NCBI GenBank assembly: GCA_019009955.1
Contig: CM032228.1
Span: forward strand, 182,435,501-182,499,500
Direction of reading: 5' to 3'
DNA length: 64,000 nt
DNA from: Riptortus pedestris
Lineage: Eukaryota; Arthropoda; Insecta; Hemiptera; Alydidae
The notes beneath the pieces were generated by a model. The model worked only from the letters and a program-made list of their open reading frames with translations, did no database searches and had not been told where the DNA came from. Made by a program: the position numbers and the translations under genes. Shown piece by piece: positions 23,246-35,632 of this stretch (the stretch's first letter is position 1; the number at the start of each line of letters is the position of its first letter).

Positions 23246-24033
23246 GTTTACGGTATTTAGCTGAAAGAGAGAGATAGAAACAGGGAGGTATCCGAATGGA
23301 AGCAGAGAGGTATAGAGGAGGCTGTGGTTTTGAAGCTGATAGGGGAATTATCGGCTTGAGGCTGGCACTGTTAACCTGCCCCTTCCTCTTATCGGCTTAG
23401 CTATAGCTTCTATAGGTCTATTCTGCTCTAGGCCTATTTATGCTCTCCTTCCTAATTCACCCTATGCTGCATTTCCCTAGCCTAGAATAAACCACTCTAT
23501 TTCCTTAATGTTACTACCTCAGGGCTTATTCAGGAATTGTTGACTCTTCTTTATGCCTATGGGCAAGGGTTTAAATGAATTTGTTAGACCCATTTAAATT
23601 CAACGAATAAAGAGGCATTTGTATACGTATAGGTTTTAGAGACGGGAAGATATTTTCAGGTAATCCGCGACATATAACGTTTGCCAAGAGAATAGAGATT
23701 TTACTGCCCTAATCTTGAAGGTGTTTGTTAGATCCACCAGTGCAAATAGATATCTAAGTAATTATGGGTATGCAGTTTTTGCTATCAATCTAGGGAGGGC
23801 TTGACAGGAAATCCGTTGGTCTACATGAACCAACCTATCTTGTGAGCATGACGACTACATCTTTATTCAAGTAGTTACCATATTCTATTATGCTAAGGGT
23901 ATCCCGGGAAACGGTAGTGGTGTAATCTCGCTACTTCTGCTAGTACTGATTTATGCAATAATGAAAGTTAGTAATAGTATAGGTCAAGAATCGTGTGTCT
24001 GGAAGTGAAAAGTCCAGGCCAAACAAATATATA

Positions 24034-24082
<49 letters not shown>
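23246..24082. other. Unrecognised sequence with a TA microsatellite
   Basis: A TA run occupies about 24027-24080. No gene is seen. Confidence 0.5.
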
Positions 24083-24576
24083 TTTCTGAGTTTCCATCAT
24101 GTAAGGTAATTATTTCTAGGATAGGAATTTTTTATCTCAATTATTTAACATTCTGTCAATTTAATAGGCATAATCTTTGTTTAGCATTCCCTTAGCTATG
24201 GCTAATTTTTATTTCATTTCTTAACAATTATAAAAAAATTACATTTTTCATGAGTACTATAATGATATATAAACTACTGGAAATGGAACTAATTATGTAC
24301 CTCTTCTGTTAATTTTAGCAGATTTCCCTTAAAGGAAATAAGCTATTGAGGTTGTACTCTTGAAGTGATTTTACAAAAATATACTCAAATGTCCATCCAT
24401 CCTACCTAGTATATGCTAAAAATGGGGCCTGTTCAAACTTTCATATATATCATTTTAAGCTTTGATACTAAATATTGTTTTCAATAGATCTTTACTAGAT
24501 ATACATGAAAATACATTTCATCAACGTCATGAACTAAGATTTTATTGACGGCCCAAATCTACCCATTTGATTTTTA

Positions 24577-24579
<3 letters not shown>
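24083..24579 (+). repeat. Local duplication, unit 1
   Basis: This segment is repeated in direct orientation at 26370-26960. Shared parts include GAGTTTCCATCATGTAAGG, ATGATATATAAACTA and the H copy inside, with moderate divergence and several small indels. Each unit begins shortly after a microsatellite (TA here, CA nearby for unit 2). Confidence 0.8.
24315..24535 (-). mobile_element. HINE-like copy H10, truncated, inside the duplication
   Basis: The inverse 3' end TTAGCAGATTTCCC and tail are diverged. The region from the TA core to the long-subfamily block (TACTAAATATTGTTTTCAA) is deleted. The 5' end is absent. It shares its deletion with H11. Confidence 0.75.
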
Positions 24580-24622
<43 letters not shown>

Positions 24623-26026
24623 CCAATGGATTAATAAATTGAGAAAAAAGATAATGGGAATAAAATTCTTTAGACCAGCATTGGGTGTTTATAGATATCA
24701 CATGAAGGAGATATATGTCTAATAACACTTAAATAGTTTAACGGTTCCTTAAGAAAAAAGAAAAGAATTAAAAACACAGTTGAAGACATCTTGGGTCAGA
24801 TTCAGAAATCCGTAGACTTACTATCACAACTTTTAAGTGAATGTTGATAAATTTAATAGAATATTAGAAACAAAAATCGCCAAATATAGAATGTATTTCG
24901 AAAAATTAACAATGATGTATTAATGTTAATTTGAATTTAATGTACAGATTAAATGCCTTCGAATACGCGTTAACCACTTCTATTGGCTCAATAAAACTGC
25001 AACCTCTAACTAGCTAAGTCTTTTAAGGAAACCAAGCAAATATAAAAGAGCGAGCGCACTAGCAAATTTGAAGAAACAATTTATAATATAGAAGAAATCG
25101 AAATATTGTTTTTCTGCATAGATAAAAAGACATTTTTAACTCATTTAATGACAAGATAAAGTGGTATAGTTATCTGTACTTAGGGAAGACGTTCTGTTGG
25201 ATGAAGTAGTAGAGAAATCCTGTGAGGGCAGATGAAGGGGATCTCAAGAAACTGGCACCAAGCCAGGCAGTACCCCTGAGAAGCAAAAGTTTTCTTCTTC
25301 AGAGTTTTTTTTTCTCTTCCCGTATCCTTTTTCCTGTGCCAGATCCTGGGACTAACTCTGCATCTGGATTTGAAGATGGTTCTTAAAAACAAACGTGTTT
25401 ACGGTTTCAATTCTCTCAGGTCACAAATATATAAATAAATAGTCGTTTAGATATTTAATATGAGAATTTGATCAAATAGATCCAAAGCAACAATCAGATG
25501 TTTCATTAACTATTTGACTCACTCGTGATATTTTACAATAGATTTTGCTTAAGAAATCTATTAGTCAAAATGATAATTTCTAAGGAGAAAAAATGAAACT
25601 AATATGGTATAATGGACATTAAATGCATCCACGAATTAATTTTAGTAATAATGGTGGGCTCATTAATAATGGTTGGTCTGCCAGTTTGGTTTAAGAAAAA
25701 CGGCGGGTGAAATTCTTATGAAGAACTATAAAAAAATAATTAGTTATTTACTACCACCCTCTTTATGTTACTATGACTGCAGGTTTCCAGTTTCCCATAA
25801 GTACAGAAAATCATATAGCTTTCATCCGAATTTTATTCTATTTTTTTCCATTTTCTAAAAGTTGATTTCCTCTTATTACAAACTCATTCGGACATAGCAA
25901 TTTAATATCAAAAACCATTTCTACAACCTTTTCATAGGAATATCAACATATTTTCCATTATTACTTGAACAGGCTTATTGAGGCTGAAATCGTGATAAGA
26001 TTATTGTAAACTTTCTTTAACAGGCC

Positions 26027-26028
<2 letters not shown>
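24580..26028. other. TA microsatellite then unrecognised sequence
   Basis: The TA run lies at 24582-24619. The rest holds no supported gene or element. Confidence 0.5.

Positions 26029-26110
<82 letters not shown>
26029..26110. repeat. (AC)n microsatellite, ~82 bp
   Basis: Uninterrupted AC dinucleotides, about 41 units. Confidence 0.97.
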
Positions 26111-26112
<2 letters not shown>

Positions 26113-26369
26113 TGACATGAACTTAGGAGAGATTATACACTTAGTTTTTCTATATCTAAATGAATTGCAGTTTGAGGGCTGCAGATTGTGAAAATAAAAA
26201 TGTTTTTGAATGCCTACATTATGCATCCCTACAGCTCCATTACTTCGGCGTAATAATAACACTAAAACAATAATATTTTTATCATTCATTTTCAAACTCA
26301 AGAATTTCAGAGTTTTTATAATAATTTATTTATTGGTAATATTAATTTTTATGTTACAGGTATGTCTTA

Positions 26370-26782
26370 TTTCTGAGTTTCCATCATGTAAGGTAATTAT
26401 TTCTAGGATAGGACTTTTTTATTTATTTTATTTTATTGATTTATTATTTTATTATTTAACATTCGGTCAATTTCATAGGCATAATCTTTCTTAAGCATTC
26501 CCTTGGTTTCCCATGCTATGGCTAATTTTAGATTTTTTTATTTCATTCCTTAACAATTATGAAAAAATTACATTTTCCAGTACTATAATGATATATAAAC
26601 TATTGGAAATGGAATTAATTATAGGCCTCCGCTGTTAAGTTTAGCAGATTTCCCTTAAAGGAAATCAGCTATTGAGGTTGTACTCATGACGTGATTTTCT
26701 AAAAATGTCCTCATATGTCCATAGATCCTATCTAGTAAATGCCGAAAATGGGGTCGGTTCAAAATTATATATATACATACAT

Positions 26783-26832
<50 letters not shown>

Positions 26833-26960
26833 TTAAGCTTAAATATCAAATATTGTTTACAATAGATTACTTTACTAGGTATACAAGGAAATACGTTCCT
26901 TGATGGCGTCATGAACTAAGATTTTATTGACTGTCCACTTCTACCCATTTGATTTTTATT
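26370..26960 (+). repeat. Local duplication, unit 2
   Basis: Second copy of 24083-24579, about 2.3 kb downstream. It is longer because of a TA core near 26765-26828 and several indels, and it includes most of H11. Confidence 0.8.
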
Positions 26961-27047
26961 TGGAAATCGAGAATATATGTTGAGATGAGATCAGTGCCTC
27001 GTGGAAAATTTGCTTAACGTACACAGCCCCTGCGTGAGATAATTTTT
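26641..27047 (-). mobile_element. HINE-like copy H11
   Basis: It has a 3' end at 26641, a TA core, and the same internal deletion as H10. Unlike H10 it keeps a decayed 5' end (GTGGAAAATTTGC, then CAGCCCCTGCGTGA). Confidence 0.8.
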
Positions 27048-27329
27048 TAATTTTTACAAATATGAATTACATAAAAAATAAATCAAGTTTCCGTTTTCAC
27101 TATTATTTTTTTTTTAATTAATAAATTTTGAGTGAGATATCATGGAAAGAAATTCAAGCAGAATAATTTCAGCCAAACACTTGTGTAGTACAGTGGAGTC
27201 AATTATTGTTTCAATATCTAGAACCTTCTCATGTATTCTATATAGAGGAATGGTTTTAAAACCGTTTGAATATTCCATTTTCTAGATGAGCCCCACAATT
27301 TCATTGAAATAAAATTTTAATTTTGGACG

Positions 27330-28600
27330 GGACATCTTCTTCTTCTTCTACCTCCATCGTGCCGATAAGCGTGGAGGGGCCGCCTCAGTCCACTTTGCCC
27401 AGCTGGATCTGTCCGCCGCTAGTCTCCTCATCTCTGGCAACGGTCTTGCCCCTTTCTGCTCCTAATCGAGCTACGTAGTCTTGGTAGGCAAGTCTAGGTC
27501 CACCACGGGGTCGTTTGCCTTCTGGCCGTGCTTCATATAACCATTTGGCCTTTCTTGTGTCCCCCACTCGGTTGACATGGCCAAACCACTTAAGGGGCTC
27601 CTCAACTATCTCTCCAATCGGTCTCACCCCAAGGTCCTCTCTTATTCGCTCATTTCTCATGCGGTCTCGCCTTGTTTTTCCCGCAATGCACCTTAGGTAT
27701 CTCATTTCTGCTGCCTTGAGTTTGCTTGCGTGGTTGTCCAATAAGGTCCAACTCTCTGCACCATACAAAAGCACTGGTAGAAAGACCGCTTTGTAGATTC
27801 TGAGTTTGGTTGATCTACTCAATTCTTCCTTGGCAATTAGGGTGTTGCGTATTTGGTAGAAAATTCCATTGGCCTAACTCACCCTATTCAAGACCTCCTG
27901 ATCTATCCTACCATCCCTGCATATGAGTGTGCCAAGATACTTATAAGTGTTAACCATCTCAAGTGGTACGCCATTGCAGGTGACATTAACGTCTTCCTCT
28001 TCTCTTCCTACACACATAACCTTACTTTTCTTGAAATTTATGTCCATTCCTTTTCTCTTTAGCTCCTCATACCACTCCGTAACACTAGTTTGCAGCCTTT
28101 CCTGCGAGTCCGCCACAATCACTACATCGTCGGCATATAACATTGCTTGGGCTAGAACGGGCGTCATATTCCAGTAGCCCACCAGTGCTCGGGGTGTCCT
28201 TCTTTTGCAGATTTTCCATATTTCGTCCATCACTATAATGAACAACAATGGGCTAAGGCTGTCCCTTTGTTTGACTCCCTTGTAGAAGCTAAATGGAGAA
28301 GACTCCTTTCCATTGAGTCTCACAACTCCTTTTGGGTCTTGATACGCCGACTCAATGGCACTAATGAGGTTATGTGGAACACGCTTGCTAACCAGAGCGT
28401 CCCATATCTCTTGCCGTGGGACAGAGTCAAATGCAGATTTCAAATCCAGAAAGGCCAGATAGACATTCCTCCCTCTGTCCCATGCCTTCTCCACTATCAT
28501 TCGGGCCGAGAATATATGGTCCTGGGTCTGCCTGCCCGGTCTAAAAGCAGCCTGTTCTTCCTCAAGAACTGGATATGTTCTTCCTTGGACTGGACATATG
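27330..28600 (-). pseudogene. 5'-truncated LINE with reverse transcriptase (RTE-like), one in-frame stop
   Basis: The minus-strand frame starts inside the reverse transcriptase domain (EEEQAAFRPGRQTQDHIFS). It shows motif A (AFLDLKSAFDSVPR), motif B as GVKQRDSLSP, motif C YADD, a KSKVMC block and YKYLGT. The C-terminal region has AESWTLLDNHASKLKAAEMR, WFGHVNR and GKRPRGGPRL, typical of endonuclease-RT LINEs of the RTE-related groups. A TAG at 27874-27876 interrupts an otherwise continuous frame, most simply a CAG-to-TAG change. The usual Gly after Gln in motif B is Arg. The frame ends near 27385, and a short 3' tail with repeated GAA units ends near 27335. The endonuclease part is missing. 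The open frame runs to 28704, but residues beyond about 28600 look like flanking sequence. Confidence 0.88.
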
Positions 28601-29187
28601 AGTGTTATTTCAGTTATAGTAATGCGTAGGATTTGTTGCTTTGGCTTTGGACTTCTAGTTGGACAAAACGTTTGATTGTAGTTATTTATGGCAAATAGAT
28701 ACAAAGTATTGGGTTTGTTTCATCCTTAAATCTTTATAACGTTTGATAACGTTCTATGTTGTAAGCATATCATGCCTTTCTCATGATTCACACGAAACAA
28801 ACATAAGACTATTTGGAAGTTATACAATGTTTAATTAACTTGTAGGTCGTCTTATCATAAGACGACCTACAAGTCATATTCCATAAAATCGTTCGATCCG
28901 ATACCTAGAAACGAAGATAATTTCTTTATTGATCGACCATGCATTTAATCTATCATCCGAGTTTTATGGTCGGTATAAAGAGCATACGGTTTATTAACTC
29001 ATTAGAAGATTGAATTATATGGTTACATTTTACTAAAACTAAAGTTTTACAGTAGGGGTCTGGACGGGCTGTTAAATCTCCATTATCAATAAAAAGGCCA
29101 AACACCTCCACTCTTGTAAGTCCTGCAGGAGCAAGCTGACCAGTGCTCTGTGAAATGATATAATCATTTCATCTAAACACATTATTT
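28601..29187. other. Unrecognised sequence with a perfect palindrome
   Basis: It holds the palindrome at 28838-28874 and nothing else recognised. Confidence 0.5.
28838..28874. repeat. Perfect 37-bp palindrome
   Basis: The arm ACTTGTAGGTCGTCTTAT (18 bp) is mirrored exactly around a single C at 28856. It could extrude as a cruciform or fold as an RNA hairpin. Confidence 0.9.
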
Positions 29188-29400
29188 GGGGACTCAGGTT
29201 AGGCGTCGGCCTACGGCCGTGAGTTTTCAATTCTCAATAAGAATTTATTTAGTGACGAAATCATTGAATAAAATCCTCGGTCCCGCCCTCGTTAGGAAAA
29301 GGTGGAAACCTATAGATAGCCTGTTCTAATTTCCCTTAGTAGCACAAAATGGATGTTAACAAATAAATAACAAAAAATAAACACATTAATAAATAAATAA
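29188..29400 (+). mobile_element. tRNA-derived SINE, diverged copy
   Basis: The head GGGGACTCAGGTTAGGCGT has lost part of the tRNA region. The body includes TTTAGTGACGAAATCATTGA and a 3' part ending in AT-rich AAATAA repeats. It is the same family as 45609-45828. Confidence 0.75.
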
Positions 29401-30992
29401 CAGGCTCTATAACAATCACGCTTTTAAAATATACATACAATTTAACATTTTTAAGAAATAGTCAAAGCTAAATAAATTAAATGTTTCAAATGTTGTGAGA
29501 AAGATAAAATTAGCCCTAAATACTTGTACTATTCACATGCAAAATATTACGCTTTTACATTTTACGATTTCGCAGTAGCATTTATCAATAGGCATTGGAT
29601 TATTAAAAGATAGTAAATTCATTGTGAAGGCAGATTTACTGGTACTTGGACATTTTGCTTTAGTGTAAGGGAGAAGCGATAATACATCTGTGATAATGGG
29701 AAGGATTTGAGGATTGATCCCGGCTGGATTAATGATCCCTTGAGATAAGGGGCATGGGAGAGGCAGAGATTGAGCTGAGCTAGACAGACGTTGAAGGGTC
29801 CTCAAGAAATTAGTTTTTGCCAGGAGTCCTTGGTGGGAGGTTTTTGCTCGCCACTCCTAATATAGCCCTCCATGTCCCGCTCCACTAACTGATTAGTGCT
29901 CTCTGGATTAAGAAATAAGGGGATACGGCCTAGGCTCTCTCATTATTAATTCTACCGAGCTAAAGTAGGACATGTTCTTGTATTTTGGCCCTGTCGCTCT
30001 GAAGTGGACTTCATTTTGGCGTTTCTTGTACTTTAAAACATTTTTTTGTTTTGTTGGCTAGATTAAATAGTTAAAAAATACCAAGAATGGCCAAGGAAGG
30101 ATGTACCAGAGGAGTGGCGATGTATACCATAGAAGTGAATAAAGGCAATTTAAGAAACAATTAAATAGTCACGTTTTTTATTTATTAACGTCCACTTCTT
30201 GCAACTTAGGCTAATTGGGTTTTGGAAACAATAAAAAGATTCAACAATAAGCATTTCTATTGCAGATTATATTATAAACTTTATTGCTTGTGGTGCCTGA
30301 AGTATGTTCAGGATCTAACTTGCCCTTGAATCTATAACAAATTTGGTTCTGTAACGTTTTGTAATCCGACTCATATAGCCAAGATATTTTAAATTTTCGT
30401 ATTTAAACAATATTCGGTATTTAAGGTTAGAATAAGAAGTGTTATGATATATTAGCTTACTGTTAACGGGAGAGGAATAAAAGTGGGCACTGAAGGCTAA
30501 ACTCCAAAAAGAATCACATAACTCATTTAATATTGCTAAATTTAATTAATTTATTATTTTAGCCTAATTGATTAATTAAAATTTATTTTTGTCATTATCA
30601 ATAAATAAATTTAAAAAAAAAAATCTTATCTTTAAGAATTAAATAAGTGATGTGCTTTTTTTCTGGATTTTTATTAGGAATATCAGCTTACTTATTAGAA
30701 GTTTTATATTGCCATTATTTAGAGATTAGGGCTCCTTGTTGAGATTGTTGATTTTAAAAAAGCTATTGGATTGTTTAGTGTGAAGGTGATTGACGGGCCT
30801 AAGTTAAATTGAAGCCTCAAGTCGATGGTGCTGCCTAGGAGCCAATCCAGTTGAATCGCATTTACATATAGATCCGAATCCTGTCCCGCTGATTTTAGGC
30901 CTTCTCTCAACTCTACATCAACACTAACATTCATAGACATAGTTAGCTTTTAGTCATGGCTTTAAATAGTATTTATATGTGTGTTACTTATG
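29401..30992. other. Mostly unrecognised; SINE fragment at 30178-30222
   Basis: Two minus-strand open frames (29533-29805 and 30719-30940) have fairly ordinary codon content but no recognisable domain, so they are not called. Confidence 0.4.
30178..30222 (-). mobile_element. SINE 3' end fragment
   Basis: TTATTAACGTCCACTTCTTG and then CAACTTAGGCTAATTGGG are the inverse of the SINE 3' end. Confidence 0.65.
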
Positions 30993-31093
30993 TATAAGTT
31001 TAAGTATGCAATTTGTTATTGCATACTTCAATTTATAGTATACTTATACTTACAGAAACTTATAAAATTTGGTATTGCATACTTAAACTTATA
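30993..31093. repeat. Nested inverted repeat cluster
   Basis: TATAAGTTTAAGTATGCAAT (30993-31012) is perfectly mirrored at 31074-31093. An additional inner copy, ATTGCATACTT at 31018, allows a competing small hairpin. The whole is a ~100-bp foldback. Confidence 0.75.
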
Positions 31094-31816
31094 GACCCGA
31101 AAGAGCTCGATAAATTGTTTAATTTTGTGAAGATTAAGAATTTATACAAAGAAATTTAAACAGAAGGTTAAAGTTTTTTGTATCCTCGTTTATATTGTTA
31201 AAGTGGCGATACCAAAATGTGAGTGATGTATATTACAGGGCGATGATAACCTGGTAGTTTTTCGCCCTAAAACTCTATGAAACAAACAAAGAATTTGGTA
31301 TTGGATTATATATATGACAGCATAACCACATAGCTCTTGTCGGCTGGATGTCTTGTTCATATGTAGTTCCTTTTTCAAAGTACATTGCTCACCATTAGCA
31401 ATCCCCATATTTGAAATTTGTGTTTCCATAAATTGATTACAATTCAATAATTATTGATGTGGATATCATGATTAATCACTGGGTTGAACCTGTCCTATTC
31501 ATATTTTCTAAAACAGAGTGTTAAAGGCTGAAAACAGAATAGGCCTTCCTACCTCAGACCACTTATTTCACAAAAATGTCCAAACTGCCTTGGGCCGATA
31601 GTGATTTAGGCTCTGATCACGAAATGGCTAGTCTAAATGTGCTTCGTTGCTTCAAAAATAAACGAACATGCGATACATTTTGGTTTTGGTAACCGAAAAC
31701 ATTTCACAATAATCAATAATTCCGAAATTTTAGTGGTTTAGCCATGGGTTTCCTTTACATTGAAAATTAATTGAGAATGAGTACAGAATTCCATCATGTA
31801 TCATGTCTCAAATATC
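31094..31816. other. Unrecognised sequence with one hairpin unit
   Basis: It contains the hairpin at 31235-31271. No gene is supported. Confidence 0.5.
31235..31271. repeat. Small hairpin unit related to that in H7
   Basis: AGGGCG and CGCCCT arms enclose TAACCTGGTAGTTTTT, and CTAAA follows. It is clearly related to 16882-16918. Confidence 0.5.
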
Positions 31817-32637
31817 AAAAGTCCGTCACCCAGGGGCTGCGTAAACTTAGCAGATTTCTCACGCGAAGGTTTACAATAGATAAATATACAGACAGGTAAC
31901 ACAACCGTGAATGCTCAGTAAATGTACAATACAAGGCTGAATTGTAAACTAACAGGCAAGCCAACCTCGTAGCGCTGCATAGAAAGACAGGAAAGACAAA
32001 CAATTAATGAAATATATCTGAATATAACATATTAATTTTATTTAAAACAATTTACTAAAGCTAGTGGTGTAATTTGTAATGAATCAGAATCAGTTTTATC
32101 TCAATCACTCAAATTTTGATAATCCAAAAACAAAAGATGGGCGGGGGGGGGGGGTCAACAGAACGTATTTGCATATATCTCACAAAGTAAAAGTTCAATG
32201 AAAACAACATTTGGTAATTATGCTTCAATTAATATATTTTATTATATAATAGAGCATTGTTTATGTAACACTAGTAGAAGTAGGGGTTTACTGAAGGCTG
32301 AAAACTGAAAAAATATACACGTATATATATATACACGTTTTGATTTATTTCAATTCTTGGTCTACAACTGTTTGTTTTTAAGGACGTGTAGTGCGCATTC
32401 TACCAGATAATCATAGAACTAAAACGTGCTCTTTTCCTTCTCTCATTTTTCCTTATCTTTTTGTGTACCAAATTTTTGGCGATATTTTATTTACTATTTG
32501 TTTGTAGGCAAACGTGCACATAACAAATGTTGTTTTTTGTGTTAGTAAAAGAAAATTTTTTTTAAACATAATATTATTAAATTAAATATCCTAATCGCTT
32601 GATATATCATGCAGGACAACGTCTTCCTGGTCCGCTA

Positions 32638-32699
<62 letters not shown>

Positions 32700-32823
32700 T
32701 TTTGAACGGACCTCATTTTCGTCATCTCCTAGGTAGGATCGGTGGACATTTGAAGAAAAAATTCGAAAATTCCGTCATGAGTACAACCTCGATAGCTAAT
32801 TCCCCGTAGGGGAAATCTGCTAA
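31817..32823 (+). mobile_element. HINE-like copy H12, long subfamily, with a nested Helitron
   Basis: The 5' end is AAAAGTCCGTCACCCAGG and the long-type block includes a G-run near 32140. Family sequence breaks at about 32325, where a 5'-truncated Helitron and a long TA tract intervene. The 3' tail resumes at 32696 and ends with CTGCTAA at 32823. The core block between the break and the TA tract is missing. Confidence 0.85.
32336..32638 (+). mobile_element. Helitron C, 5'-truncated (303 bp)
   Basis: It is nearly identical along its length to the 3' ~300 bp of Helitron A (GTTTTGATTTATTTCA through GACAACGTCT and GGTCCGCTAG). It ends in CTAG before T and then a 57-bp TA tract. The 5' terminus is missing, so this is a partial copy. 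Confidence 0.85.
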
Positions 32824-32842
32824 AAAGCGAATACCTAATGAT

Positions 32843-33138
32843 AAGTCTGTCACTAAACTAAGCAGATTTCTCACACACTACTGGTCACATGTCGTCATAT
32901 ATTTTTAAATAAAAATCCCATTAGTAGAAGTGGAGCTTACTGAAGACTGAAACAAGCGAATAAATGGCTTTATACTTGACCTCTGAAATAATTTATGCCT
33001 ACTACAAATGCTGCAGAGCTTCAATAGTTTAACAAGAGTGGTTTTGTAACACTCATAATATATAACAGATATATTAAGAATTTTTGAATCCCCCCTCTAA
33101 CCTCCCCGTATTTCTCGTCTGGTTTCAGCCGTTAACTA
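32843..33138 (+). mobile_element. HINE-like copy H13, degraded
   Basis: AAGTCTGTCAC joins directly to TAAACTAAGCAGATTT, so the 5' hairpin is deleted. Scattered blocks follow, including TTAGTAGAAGTGGAG and the C-rich CCCCCCTCTAACC. The copy stops after CAGCCGTTAAC. It lies 19 bp after H12 in the same direction. Confidence 0.7.
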
Positions 33139-34181
33139 ATTAAAATCAAATATTAAGTGAAGAAAGTTCAAATTGCTCATTAATTTTCTTGTGACTATAT
33201 ATTTAAACGGCTTGTCTTTTTGTCTACTAGGAACAATAGTTTTACAGATCATCTTCCTGTCACATTGGCATGGTTTCATTCTTTCCCAGACTCCAGGTTC
33301 ACTATAGAATTCCATTCCTGGTGTTGCTTCTACTGCCCACGTTTCATTTCTATACATAAACTCAGGTCTAATAGTCTATTTCTATGACAGTTTCCAATAG
33401 GTAACCATTCTACTGTAATTTTGACGTTTATGTTATACTACTGTTACTATTCCTCCCAGATATTAAAATTATATATTTGTAGCATATGTGTACTCCCCAA
33501 AACGATTGATTCCTCTGCATTTCCGGCTTGTTTAAACGTATGAACTTCTTCTTATCTTTACTTATACTGGGCCTTGAGGCATGTGGTATATAGGCTATAG
33601 ACAGTAGCCTTCAAATTTGATTTTGTTTGCCATTACAGTAATAAATGATGCGCTAAAACTTTTAACTTAAATGTGATGCTATCATTACAAAATAAATTAA
33701 TAAATACGGAGATGTACATTTGGTTATTACTTTCTTTAATATATAATAAACTGAATAAAATAGGACAAGGACGCTCATGCTATTAATAACGTTGAAAAAT
33801 TCCTCAGAATGTGATTCGATTGGTGGTGCCAGCAATTATTCTTACTCTGTAAAAAGTTGCACTTATCTTTAGAGTTATCAGCGTTAAATGGGGCGTTAAG
33901 CACACACTGCCTCAAGATAAGGCGCTCATGCTGTTAAATATGGCCAGTAAATCCATTCTAACAAAAGTATACAATAAACAGCAGTTGTCATCATTTTTAA
34001 GATAAGATTTCGTTCAATCATTTCCCCTTGGATTTTATAATTCTCTATTTTTAATCAGGGACTGATTAGTTGTTGGATTAATTTGCTGTGATTTAATTTT
34101 TTCGAAGTATGTTGGATATACCAAGCCGGCTTCGAAAGTAGAGTACGCTCATTGTTCGAGAGGATACTCACTGGATTCGAG
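33139..34181. other. Unrecognised; one weak coding candidate
   Basis: A minus-strand open frame at 33136-33357 includes CQCDRKMICK in a coding-like context, but no splice sites or homology can be confirmed by eye. Confidence 0.3.
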
Positions 34182-34365
34182 TTATTATTATTATTTATTA
34201 ACATTCACTTTTTGCAACTAAGGCTATTTGGGACGGGTTATCTACAGGTTACTGCCTTTTTCTAGTCAGGGTGGGACTATGGATTTTATTTAATGAATTC
34301 CGTCACTAAATAAATTCCTATTGCCCAGGCGGGAATCGATCTCGCCAATCTACGTTATAGATTAT
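34182..34365 (-). mobile_element. tRNA-derived SINE, head truncated
   Basis: The inverse of the family body (CTGTAGATAACCCGTCCC, TTTAGTGACGGAATTC) is followed by a B-box-like GCGAGATCGATTCCCGCC. The A-box end is missing. Confidence 0.8.
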
Positions 34366-35002
34366 ACAAAACCGTTTCCCAAAGTTTATGAACATGTGGC
34401 AACTAACATAGAAAAGAGAGATTACTTTATATTTGGACTATAATTTGGCTAACGTTATTAAAAATATCTGCTTGTATCCTTGAATTTTGAATCCTCTAAT
34501 ATTTTCTTTAAACAGATAAAACAAGAAATAATTCTACAGGAAGAAATATAGTCAATAATTCTTTACAAAAATTCTTCAATGATGAAAAATTAACATTATT
34601 GATATGTATATTCAGGTGTGTGTAGGAGTTATTTATGGACGTCATGTAAGGCGAAAGTTTATTCATTTTAAACACACTTACAGAAATTCACATTTTAATA
34701 TTAATGTGTGTTGTGGGCGTTTAAAAAAGAAGAAACTTCATAAAGAGTTATAAAAATATGTTACGTAACACACTTAAAGAAAATGTAAACAATTGTTGTT
34801 TTATACATGTTTTTTTTCTCTACTTAGAATATAAACAGTGATATTTGGATTTATTAGTTTTCGGTCATTAGTTAATCTCCACTCCTTGAACATCTTGAGC
34901 CTTAATAATCACATATTCAGCAATAATTTCTTGCCCTATTTACATTGCTTTCTTATTACAGGAAAAGTGGGTAATAGATGGCATCAGACACGTGTTTTGA
35001 GT
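34366..35002. other. Unrecognised sequence
   Basis: No supported feature. Confidence 0.5.
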
Positions 35003-35046
35003 AAGGGAAACCTTAGTTTACACACCCCCTGAATGACGGACCTTTT
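35003..35046 (-). mobile_element. H-family 5' end fragment (H14)
   Basis: GGGAAACCTTAGTTTACACA and then GAATGACGGACCTTTT are the inverse 5' end only. Confidence 0.65.
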
Positions 35047-35632
35047 CCTTAGGCATTATAAAAATGCACATTTTAATACATAAACCGCTATAAAGATTTT
35101 AAATTAAATAAGCTACATTTAATAATTTTGTCTGTCATTCATCTTTCATTTTTTGTAAGAAGTAAAGGAAGTGTTCTAATTGCGTAAATATCAGCGGATT
35201 TATTCATTTTAACCGTCTCCGAGTACATTTTGATTAGTTTTGGGGTGACGTTGGTACGTATGTATAACTATGTTATCTATGTCATTTTTCGATACGATGC
35301 ATTGTATGGGACATATCGTGTATTTTCAAATGAACTAATTTTAAATGAAGTGCAACCAAACATTTTGTTTATTGTACTTAATTGTAATACAAGGAATATA
35401 TGCGGTGCCCACAAGAAATTTCTAACCGATACATATGTTAGCCGATACATAACGCTACTTACCCATACATTTTAATTTACTTAGAAAATTAATCGTGTTC
35501 AATTTGAATATTAGTACATTTAAGGGGAGTAAATTAATATTTATTGTGACAAAAATCTCGTCTCCTTTGTGTTCATTATATCGTTTTTATCAACAATTAT
35601 AATATATTTCAGGTCTAAAATCATATAGTACA
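35047..35632. other. Unrecognised sequence
   Basis: No supported feature. Confidence 0.5.

Noticed and set aside
30719..30940. Possible short coding region on the minus strand
   Set aside because: Open frame with ordinary amino-acid content but no recognisable motif. It may be chance.
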